Below are positions 39,301 through 51,300 of a stretch of DNA of 64,000 bases, in pieces. Position 1 is the first letter of the stretch; the number at the start of each line of letters is the position of its first letter. The DNA lies in the NCBI GenBank assembly GCA_016169945.1, contig JADLSH010000273.1, positions 124,001 to 188,000 of the forward strand. Reading direction: 5' to 3'. Origin of the DNA: Trachythela sp. YZ-2020 (lineage: Eukaryota > Cnidaria > Anthozoa > Malacalcyonacea > Clavulariidae). The notes below the pieces were generated by a model that worked only from the letters and a program-made list of their open reading frames with translations, searched no databases and was not told the origin of the DNA. The position numbers and the translations under genes are program-made.

Positions 39301-42300
39301 CATAATATTAACGTAAACAGTGTAATGAGGCTTACTCCGGTGGGCAATCTAGTTATATAACTCTGGATGAAAGTTTCACACTTTCTTGTAATTGTATCAA
39401 AGTTCTATCTTTTTAGCATCTATTGTAAATTATGTATGAAAAACCGGTTGGGATAACTAATAGATATTCTATGTATGTGTATTCATGTATGCAATAATAT
39501 TATTCAAAATCTTCTAATTTCTCTTTCAATATTTTATTTAGATATCGATGAATGCTTGTCATCCCCATGTAATCTTACAGTTTTTGTTTCATGCAACAAC
39601 ACCCTAGGTTTTTACAGATGTATGTGTAAGAAAGGGTTCCGTGTTGATGGAGTGACATGTATTGGTACGTATTTTCGTATGTATTAGCATGGTAACTAAT
39701 TATCCCTTTTTTTCCCCTTCTCAACATTTGAGCTTATCCTCACAACTCCTGCTTTTTCCTTGTGTCGACATCAGGGACGAAACTACCGGGGGTGTGGAGA
39801 GGGGTAACACCCCTCCAGTTATCATAAACCTCATGTTTTGTGAAGTTTTTTGTCCGAATACTTTATCTTGTAAAGTTATAATGTACCCATTTTTGTCTAG
39901 TTGTCGCCCCAATATATAAAGTGCGAGTCTTTCAGCAGCGTTGTTAGAGTGAGAACCACTAGTGGCTAATGTGGTTATGTAGATACAATCACATAGTTGA
40001 CCGTCATCATTTTCCCAACGAAATCGTATCGATTTGCCCTACTTTACAAAACTTCTATTTTAGTTCGTCGGTCGGGCCCCACGATTGCCACGCCATTTTG
40101 TTCGGCAAATGAAGCTAACACCCCTCCAGTTGTAATACCCAAGTTTCGCCCCTGGTCGACATTTCTTTAGAAAGTATAACACAGCGTGCGGCTCTAAGGA
40201 TAATCTAACCCATGCATCCGAAAACGACGTATATATTGGAATGCTATTTTCTGGTAATATACCTGCATGGTATTATAAAACAATTTTATAGCGGTTTCAA
40301 ATCTGTAATATCTAGCTGGACCTACGAGTAATTGTTTTAGTATATATGTCGTGAAGTTTTCTCATCGTACAGCTCCTGACATAGAATCAGAATATATTAG
40401 TTATGGAAGTTTTTGTTTACTTAGCTTAATTAGGGATATAGCTATTTCAATGGGACTTCAGTCACGAGCATATATTCCAGTCGTATTGTATATACAATAT
40501 AATTCAGTACCGTATTCTCTGCATAAAGTATTTTTATGCACGGCTTATTTATCGGTGTGCGGGAAATCTTGAAAAAGGAAAATGGGCAATGAGTAAATAA
40601 CTGTATTCAAATCAGTAACTAGTATATAGCATTTAATGCAGAGTCCAGTTCATAACTAAGTATGATTCAGCTGTTCTCTGGCGTCTTGTATACCTTAAAA
40701 CTATTGTATTCTTATCTACGTGAAATTATCTTTTCAAAACCTGGAATATATTACATGCGTTGAATGTGGGACTTTTTAAGGAATGTTCTACAGTATTTTT
40801 TGCGACTTGCGGATGGAAAAAGGAGCGGGTAATCAAATTTGGCATTGGCAAATGGCGCTGGTAATTTCCCTGGGTACTACTTAATTGGCTGTGGGAATTT
40901 TGGGTGAAAAGGAAAATCGAATGATTTCAATAATCCCAGGTATAATTTTTCATTAACTTTAATTTCAAAAGCATTGAGTCTGGCTTTGAAGGATTGTCAT
41001 GCACTTATAGATTGGTATCTTGTATGATGATCTGTATATTGCAGTAACCAATACTCATAAAATCTGGTTTTAATATATTGCAATAAATCTAAATCAGCAG
41101 GCTCCATGATTGTAATTTGATTAAACAATGTATGATTTAAATGGTTAACAAATATATTTCTCGCCCAAAGTTTGATTAAGCTATTAATTGGGAAATTGGG
41201 AAAGCTACTAAACACTGAAATTGATAATTTTCGATGATCATGGTGGACACTTCTCTCCTGTCCATGATCCATGGTGGACAATTTATTGGGAAATACTTCT
41301 ATTGATTACTAAATAATGGGTGTAAATCGCAGTGTTTTTAACGTGAAAGTTGCTAATACTTGGCAATCATTGTAGAAATTAGATTAAAAATTGTACGACG
41401 TCGACCAAGTCCGTGCCCAGGGAACTTTTATATTGCTGATAGTATTCAACGAGCAAAGCAAAACTCGCCGCCATGTTGTTCTTTTCCACTTTGGTAAAAA
41501 AACTTTTCTCTGATTTTCCTTTTCTTTAAAAATTCGCTATCGGGGAAACTTCCCGAAAACTATATCCCAGCGAAACAAATTAAGCCGCTATTTACTGGCA
41601 GTGCACCCGCCCCTTTTACCTGTTACAAGAAACCCGCGCAAATTAAAACTTTTCCTGTATTTTATTGTAAAATATTTAGACATACGTTTTTCCTTTTCAT
41701 ATCTCAATTCGCAGCCGGATAAATCCATCGGCATCCGCGCCTTTACCTGTCACCAGAGACCCGCACAAATTAAACTAACAAAACTGTCCCAATTTTAATT
41801 GTAAAACGGTCAAACATCAGTTTTTTTATACTGTGATCGCTAGAGTAATTGAGTCTCGTTTATTGAAATATCAATGCATCTTTTGTTGAAGTTTATTAAG
41901 ATCTAAACTTTTATGATTTAAAATTTGGTTCACCTGGACTTTTTTAATTTGTAGGAAATGTCTCGGCTTTTCAGAGAGTGTGTATTAACGTTTTCAATAA
42001 TATTAAAATAAATCACTTTCACTCAATCACTACAATGCTTCATACTATGTAGAGAATGTTATGAATTTTCTTTAAACGTTCTCTTAGATGATGATGAATG
42101 CAAATCATCCTCGTACTGTGGTTGTAAACGTTCAAAAAACGAAAAGTGCATCAATACCGAAGGATCTTGCAAATGTGAATGTGTTGAGGGGTTTGCCCGA
42201 AATGGGACAGAGTGCTTGGGTAAGTAATATTCATATTTTCGTTGTATTTGCTCAATTTAAACGAGTTATTTTGTGCTTCCAAGCAAAGGAATTTTTCTGA

Positions 42301-45300
42301 TTCCAACAACTTCATTGACTGCTCGAGCCGTTCAAACAGGGGCGAAACTACCACCTTTTCGTTGGGGGGGGGGGCGTCTGGTAGAATTGCCCTGCCAAAA
42401 ACTATGATGTCCTGCAGCGCTATGACAGTGATATACTAACGACGGAGCATTTTGGTTCAATTTTGTATATCTCTCCTCGTGCGCTAACGTGTGGTATATC
42501 AATGAATTCAGGTGGCGAAAAACAATTATAATACTTTCGTGCATTGGGAATCAAAAGTAGAAATCAAAATCCTTGAATATCAGACATATCAAATCCTGAC
42601 TATTCATACAACCCTATCATTAAAACAGTTCTTAGAAAGCAATATTGTCCTCGGACAGTCGCATCTATTCTTGCATATTAATTTATCAAAACTCAATTTT
42701 ATGTGAAGGAATGTGGCGTATGGACTAAATGTCCATTAGTTGATGAAAACGAGCAACATACCATTACTAGCGTAAATGTACCTCATGTATTATAGTTAGT
42801 ATATCACTATAACCTATATCTAAAATGATCAATATAATAATCAGTATATAATTGACTGTATTGATCTGAATATTTCATAACTAACTAGCTAGCTCGTCAA
42901 AATTGAAAGTTCAAATTTTAGGCAGAAATAAGAATAGTCCGTTCTTACAAACGTGGTTAAAGCAAGATAGATAGAATGAAAGACAAGTAGACTGGTATAT
43001 TATAGTTACCTTGCAGCAATAACACTAAATGTCGTAACCTTTACGATAATTGTTAAACATATTTATTCTAAAAATTGTTGCCTTTAAGATCACTTATTTA
43101 AGCTCCTAAATTACGTCGAAACAGTAAAATATGACAAATATGTACATTAATAAACTATGTAAAATAAGTACAAAAATTATAGATTAAGTTGCTATCAGGA
43201 TGTCTAAACATTTGATGCGTTTGTATTACATTGCATAATGAAAGACTCTGGAAACCTCTTCGTTCCAGCAAGCAAGGACTAAAAGTTCAAAACAGATGGA
43301 CACTTGAGTTCAGCTTACGGAAGTTTTATGACCGCGTTGAAATGTTCTAAATTTTAATGTTCACAATATTTATGCATTATAATGTGCGAAATTTGTAATA
43401 AATCACAACCAGAGCTATAAATGTAATAAGTTTAATTGAAAATTTAATTGCTTAGAAATGGATTTCGATTCCCAAACATTTTCCAAGAGCCAATATTATA
43501 CGCACGCTTCTTGCAACTGAGCAGCGTAGCCCTATTTTAGTACATATTTAATACCGCCCGCTTTTTCGGAGTAAAATCAGGCATGAAAACTAGAGCCAGG
43601 GCTGCTATACTATAGATTGCCATTACAAAGTATTTCCTTCAAAGGGCTGAATTCTTACTATCAAGGGGTTTTGGATTTGATGCATTTCTGGCAAGTTTTG
43701 ATATATTTTCTTTTTCCATGCAACCTTTATTAGAACTACAAGCTTTCACTACAGTCAGTCTACGACAATGAATACTTCGCAATGACTCGCTAAGTTATTT
43801 ACACACATTTTATTTATTGAAAATCTTCAATTTACCATAGAGGATCGGCTCTCTTATAGATTATTTAGATTATCTATTTATTTACGTTTTCTAATTATTC
43901 ATATTAATTTAAATTCTAGCTGAGCGCTTTTGCAACAAAAATCAATATTAACTAAATACAGCTAGTGTACTTTTCTTAATCAACATACTGCAACTATTGA
44001 TACAAGTAATTACCAAATTACAATATATTTAATTGTTTATCGAATAATTGTACAGAGAACTAAACTACAGATACATCAATACTATATCTTCAAATGATAT
44101 TTAGTAAGTCTGCGTATATAAGGTAAACACTATAATTTGATTACGAGAGTAATGCATACTTAATGTTCTATTGCCTCAAGTTCGATATGAATGTTTCCCG
44201 TTACTACATTTCTCCATGCTGCGAATTCTTTCTGGTTCTTTTCAATTTTTTAAACATAATTTAATTAATCCAATTAGAATATAATAACTATCAGAAAGTC
44301 ATTTCGATAATCGTCCAGTTTTTGAGGTATGCGACGCTCTCTTGTTGCATAACGTTTTGTCAAACAGTTTCGGACGTGGTTGGAGTCTCATGTCGAATAT
44401 GATCATGATTTGTCGCCTTACATACAATCTTTGAGTTTTTCATTTCGATTTCCGCCAAAACTGATCCCGTTTCTTCAATGAGCTTACCTTCAGAAGACCA
44501 CTGCTCGGGAGTTAAACAATCTTGTCAGCAACGTTGCATCTTGTTCCTTCCTTGTTGTTTACAGGATTGGACAGCTCTTTTCACTAGATCAGTGGATAAT
44601 AGGTGACATGTCTTATTTAATGAAGCTGATTCCGTTCTTTACACAAATTAGAACCATTATCTGAAATCACCAGGTAATTCCTGACTACCAAAGAGCATAC
44701 GTATTCTCTCACATGTCGTCTTTCCATTACATGAATTCGTCAGGGGGATATCCAGCCTTGGACAATGTGCATCGGTATTTAAAAGAGTAATATTTTACAT
44801 AAGCGGACAAGCATAATCAAAGTTAGTCTTTTATGGCCATTCCTACAGATACTAAGATTCTTTCGGTCGTCTTTTCTGATGAAACTGGCATGTAGAACTA
44901 CTTCTAGCATGTTTCTCAATCACAGGCCACCAGACACATCTACGAACCAAACCTTTCATCTGAGACATACCATGATGTGCTTAATTCTTTTTCGTTTTTG
45001 AGAACGTATCGCCACGCACGATCTATATAAAAGACAACCTACTTTGAGACTCAATTCATTTCTCCGAGTAAAATTACACTTGATGCTTTGATTTATCATC
45101 TTGCACTCTGTTGGGCCATCCATGCAAGGTAAATTGCTACACTTACCAATGTATATTTGTAACACCAAATCTCCTATATTGTTAGATTTAATTGCATCTA
45201 CAGGACTTCCGGAGAACTGATGCATTAAATTTACAACTTCACAATGTGTCATGATCAGCGTTGAACTAGCGTTCCTATTCTTCTTTCCAGGTGTACAAAT

Positions 45301-48300
45301 TAAATCGTATTCGTAAGCAGACATATCATGCACATCTTTCAATTCTGCTAGATGCAATTTGTGGAATTGCTCGCTCAACTCCTGGATATTCCTGGGGGCG
45401 GTTTGTGATTGGTTAAATCGTGAGGTTACGATTATTTAGGAATTGGTTGAATTTCATGACTGCAAAAATTATGGTAAAATATATGCGAATACATTTTTTC
45501 TCAGAGTTCGTGAGGATAAAACAAGAGGTTTCTCGGTTCTGTCTTCTATCTTGTGGAATAACACAGACCGAACTACAAATATGCGCGGAACAGAGATGCA
45601 GTTGTCCTGGAACAGAGATCTTGTGTCCTAGATAGGAAATAAGTTAGGCAAGTAGGAAATAAACACTTGAACTGACACTATATTATATTTGTTAATTACT
45701 TTAAATTTATAATCTAGGGGTCTAAAATAGCCATATGGTACAAATATGCGCGGAAGGGAGATGCGGTTAGCGCGCTGCCTTTTACTTCTGAGTTAAACCA
45801 GCTATACAGTGTGTCGCGGGCAAGAATTGCTCAGGTTGGTTAATCTCCCTGTGCTTGATAAACTCGGGTAATTTGAGATTGGTTGATTCTCTCCCGTACT
45901 TGGGAGGGTTTTCTTCGGATACTCCGGTTTTCATCTCTAAATAAAAACTAAACGTTAGGCATTGAATAAATAAATGAACGAATGAACTTTATTTGAAAAG
46001 GGTCATTTCTACGTTGTTACAGGTAACAGTATTCTTCCCAACGGCCCGATATAAGTAGGTTATTAAATACTAAAAATGAAAAGTTACTGAGTATTTACTG
46101 TACAACAAACACAGGCAAGTGCGGAAAATGGTCAACTTCCCTATTTAGTTGCAAAAAGAAGGGCAATAGGTATTAAGTTTTCGTTTTTTGACAATTTAAA
46201 GTCATTAGGTTATAACGCGTCCATTTGAAAACTTTACTAAGATAACTATCGATGCAGCAATATTATCTCACATCTTGTCAACAAGATGTATTCAGGGCCG
46301 GATTAACGTCGCGCGAGGCCCGTGGCAGATTTTCAGCGCGAGGCCCCCAACCCCCTCGTTATGAAAACCTTTGAATTCAAAGACACACAAAATTGTTAAA
46401 TTTAAAAATGGGCGTGCCCCGTTTAACATGGGCGTGTCCCAATAGAAAATGGGCGTATTCTCGTAAAAATGGGCGTGGCACAGTAAAGCGCGAGGCCCGC
46501 GGCATATACCGCATCTGCCACGTGGTTAATCCGGCCCTGGATGTATTCCCAACAGACTTGTAGCAAGCTTGTCAGTAGTAATATACAAGCCGATCAACCC
46601 CCTTTTGTGAGGCGGCGCATGATCATTAGCATATGAGGGGCGCATGAGTTGCGCATGATCATTAGCATATGAGGTGGGCGCATTACGTAATTAACATTAA
46701 CATTCGTTAATTATACAACTTGGTCTTCTTTGAGATCTCTCAATCCTACTGGAGCTTCTTTTACGGCTTGCACTTTGGCTTCAACATGAAAAATGCCTTG
46801 CGAGTCAATTTGAAAACCTTCAAATTTAAAGACGTGTGGAATGAAACGACACTTGGAATTCTTCACACGTAACCGAGATTGGGCAGATGCTCTTCATCCG
46901 TAGGTTCACAGATCCGAATCTCGCCAAGGGAGCTACCGTAAAGATAATTCCATGCAATAAGCCTTCCATTGTTCCATGCAATACGACTTCTATTTTCCAT
47001 AAAGTAGACAATTATATCTATACAAGCCACCACGAGTATTGATCTTAACGCACGCGACATCCGCAGATCACATTAGACTAACACGTTAGCTTCTATATGT
47101 ATGAAAGGTCACTTTGCTCTGTTTGAATATCAACCTTTAGCAAAGATATTCGTATGTTTCACGGTCTATTACTATCCCCACGGCAATTTCCAACGCACAT
47201 TTTAAATTGAGTTTTGGTTCTGCTTGCAAATGCCAATGTATGAGTTCTTTGGTAACGCCAGATACAAGCTTCGGGTCTTAGGATCAATCTACCTGAAAAA
47301 TTCAACAAGAACTTCGACGTTTCGAGCGAAAGCCCTTCGTCTTGAAGCTCCCATCGCACTATAGGTATATGTACCTTAAACTATGAGGGATGTCATTAGA
47401 AAGTATTTTCATATCTTGAAAAACTACCCTGAAATATCTTCTATTTACACCGATAACCCCTTAGTCTCTTTTCGACATAGTATAAACATTCGCGAAACCC
47501 TAGTCCATAGCTCCCTACTTTAGGATTTGTCGTCACTTAATGGCGCGTTACCTTCTCGTGTATAGTGCAATGTGAAACCTGTAAGTTCATACATTCTTCA
47601 ACTACTATTTCGGCACCAAAATCTAAGTATGCTATCAAGCACCGTTTTACGTGTGCTTCCTCTCATCTCGTCTACTGCATCTCATGTGGTAGATGTGACA
47701 TTCTTTACATTGTTAAAACCGGAAGATGTTTAAGGTCAAGGTTTGGTGAGTCGTGCTGTCACTGACGATGCTAAACAGCCTGTTGCCAGACATTTCAACA
47801 CTGAAAATCACAGTGTTTCAGACATGAAAATTCGAGCTCCCTGTCCCATTCAGGTAGTAATGATGAAAGAGGAAATGAGCTCGAGACAAGAAATGCGTCT
47901 CATTTCCTGACTTGGCACCATTCATCATTTCGGTATTAATGAGCGCTTCTGATACATTTAACTCTTATCATTGCATGCCTGCCATCAGCAGACATGGACA
48001 GATATTCTACACCTCATTTCATACATAGTTTCGTAATTTCTCCTGTTCATATCTTTGCAACATTCTTTCCATGTAAATACTATATTTTGTAATGTGAGTT
48101 TCATATTTTGTTTATACTTTGTTTTCACTAAATCCATCTGATTTGTATATTTTTTATCAAGTGATTACTTTTGTATACACTAAAAACATGTTTTTTCCCG
48201 ACCCACGCTACTACCGTCCAGACGAAGGTTTTCGATCGAAGCCCCAATGCCAGCAATTATTAAATTATATGGCCGATGTTTGAAAAGTGTTTCCCATTAA

Positions 48301-51300
48301 TAAAGGCAAGAACGTCATCACGTGACCCCCGTTCATGTCTCCTCTCGTAAATCATCAGTGCCTTCATCGACCCTTGCGAGATAAATGCTCCTTTGTTTGT
48401 TTAACTTTATTTAAATTTTAATATATTCTATTATCATGTTTTAAAATTCTTAACTCACTGTAAATAGCCATATTTTACCTATATAAGTTTTGTAACTAAC
48501 TATTCTTCTTGTAAACTCAGACGGGTGCTTTGAGTACTGAATAAAGACTATTATTATTATTACAAATGGCCCGACTCGAAGCGTCAAAGTTCTTGTTGAA
48601 TTTTAATTTTCAGGTAGATTGATTCTAATTACTCGAAGCTTATTGTAGGCTATAGACGCTACCTACACTGGCACCACTTCAAGCTATTAACATTTCATCG
48701 AGAGCATTTCTGAAATTGCAATGTTCTGACAATGTTCGAATCTCTGCCACCGAAATCCATGTAGATTGGTCTGTTTGAAAAATTCTGCAACATTTTCATA
48801 GGATTTTGTTTCGAAATATACAAAACCATAACACACATTCATTTAATAACATCACACGTGAGAGAAAAATATCATAAAATACCTTTCTGCCTGTAAGACA
48901 TATCAAGCAGTGAGGTGTTGATCAGCAAAGAACTTCTTCAACCCTCTCTTCTTCATGGCAGTAAAATGGAGTGACATGATAGACACTTCTTCGTGACACT
49001 TATTCTTTACAGAAACCTGTGATTTGCAGCAGTAAAAATCCTCATTCTCTTTTTCATCTTATGCTCTACTGTCTTACACCTTTCTTCCTTTTGGTTGTTG
49101 ATTGTCTTGACAATAATGATTGCATCCTTCTCTTCCATCGAACCATGCACCAGTGTAATTTATGTAGAATTTGTGATACCAGTTGTGCCTATAATCACCT
49201 GGCCAACACAAACAATTCCTGACACAGAAATCACTGGGTTATTGGTTACACATTCACGGTTCTCCTATGTTATTATTTTGCAAGACTGTGCTCGTCCGGC
49301 ACATACAAGCTTATTAGGTGTGCCATCTACACTGTAGATCGTGAATTGTGGTGTCTGATCATGGTTGAACACCTTAGTGGTGTAAATCTGCCTACCCCCA
49401 CCCTTAATGCTATCTATTTGGCATTGGCAGGTGCCGATATCAATAAGCTCTTGTAAGTTGCAATAGCGTCAAAGAAATATGGAGCCATGTGACGTGTATA
49501 ATTCTATTCATGGGAACAGTTCCCTGTTATTTTCATCTAAATACATTGTTTTTCACGAAACCAATTGCCTTTCCTTACCAACATCCAGTCATTTCATACG
49601 TATTTTGAGGTAGATGTAATGCTAGTTTGTAATGGAGAAAGCTTAACCATTTTCAAACTAAAGGCGAATATGGCCATGTATATCTCCTAGTATCTTACAA
49701 TCTTTAAAGGAAGGGAGAAATTTTGCTTGTTAAGAGCACACGATGATAAAAATGTCGAATAAAACGTTTTCCTTCAGAATTTATGCTGAAAGCACTTTTG
49801 TACATCTATACACATATACATGTATCCCACATACAAAGGTTTAATGTCAGGAGTGTGAACCAGGCTAACCGAAAAACATCTGTGATTCGCATGTTCTTGC
49901 AAAATTAAATAGAATCATTGACTATCATAAGAGATAGTGTAGGCCAGAGTGTCTATGTCCTAATTCACACTGCATGTGATCTTGGTCAGTGCTATAAGAT
50001 TTTGAATGTGAACACTAATCTTCATCGCACTTTGAACCAGATCGACATTTTGACACTTTTACAAAAACCCACGAGCGAATATAGGACCAAAATAAATGAT
50101 ATTATATTGTAATAATGACTAAAAAATAATACTACTAATCGTAAAAGCTGTTTGTATCAACTTAAAAGCACAGCACATACAAGATAACATGACTCCGTTT
50201 TGTAAATATAAATCCGATGTAAAAATCTAACCGTAGGCGTAGCATTTTTAGAATCGGAGGGGAGCAGTGTCACTCCGTTGAAAAACATTTTGCCCTTCAA
50301 GAATTGTGTACTTAAAGGGATATGGCAATAAAAATTTAGTTTATCTCATTTGAAAGAACTTTTAAAATTATATATAAATCTCCGTTACCGATTTGCGTAT
50401 TTTTCTTAGTTCTTGAAATATTTTGACTTAAATCAATGAGCTGTCCGCCATCTTGGATTATTTTTTGATCTCGTAGTTTTAGTGACGTCACAAGCAGGGT
50501 TAGCCATATAAAACGACTCCTAGGTGACCAAATAACAATTAGTAGATGTTTAAAAAGTTGTCAGTCAATTTGTTATTTGAAATGGTGACCGAAATATCAT
50601 TTTGGGCTTATAATGACCATTGGCTTTCTGGATAAAATACGTGCGTGACCCTGCTTGTGACGTAACATGCATATCCACAAAAATCCAAGATGGCGGCAGC
50701 TCGCTGATTTATGATTATTTCTGTCAAAATATCTCAAGAACTAAGAAAGATACGAAAAATCGGTAAGGGGGATTTATATATAATTTTAAAAGTTATTTCA
50801 AATGAGACAAACTAAACTTTTATTGCCATATCTCTTGTAATGTAAAAAGAAGGAACACCATTATGGTTTTCGCCAGATCCATTTTAGTGTAAACATAGCC
50901 TTTAATTTGGAACTCAGACCAGACTGGAACTATTATAAGTATGAACACTTCGTCCAAGAGGACCGTGAAGGATATTTTAAGTGCCTTCTGCCATTACCTT
51001 ATATTTATAATAAATACGAATGACCATGGCTATTGCGTTTCTTTAGGCCTGTTTCAACCCTGGGATTTTATATGAGTCCAAAATTGTTTGATTTATTCAC
51101 GTGCAAAATTTAACTTTTCGAAATTAGTTAGTAGAATATTTCAATTGCCGTGCAGCTCAATCTATTTTATGACAGATTTGTTAATCGTGTTATGCGGGTC
51201 TTTTCGAACTTCACATTTTCCTTTTAAGCAATTCAAACAGGGAAAATGAGCCAATGAGTGGGCATTATTTTATCGTTTGGCGTCTTCAGCGTTCTTGGTG

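Larger units (their letters stand above)
37246..42424. repeat. Segmental duplication, copy B (contains exons 7 and 8)
   Basis: Direct copy of 27586-32822. The offset drifts from 9660 at the left end to about 9600 at the right through small indels. It shares every MITE insertion and the hAT transposase relic with copy A, so those insertions predate the duplication. Confidence 0.92.
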
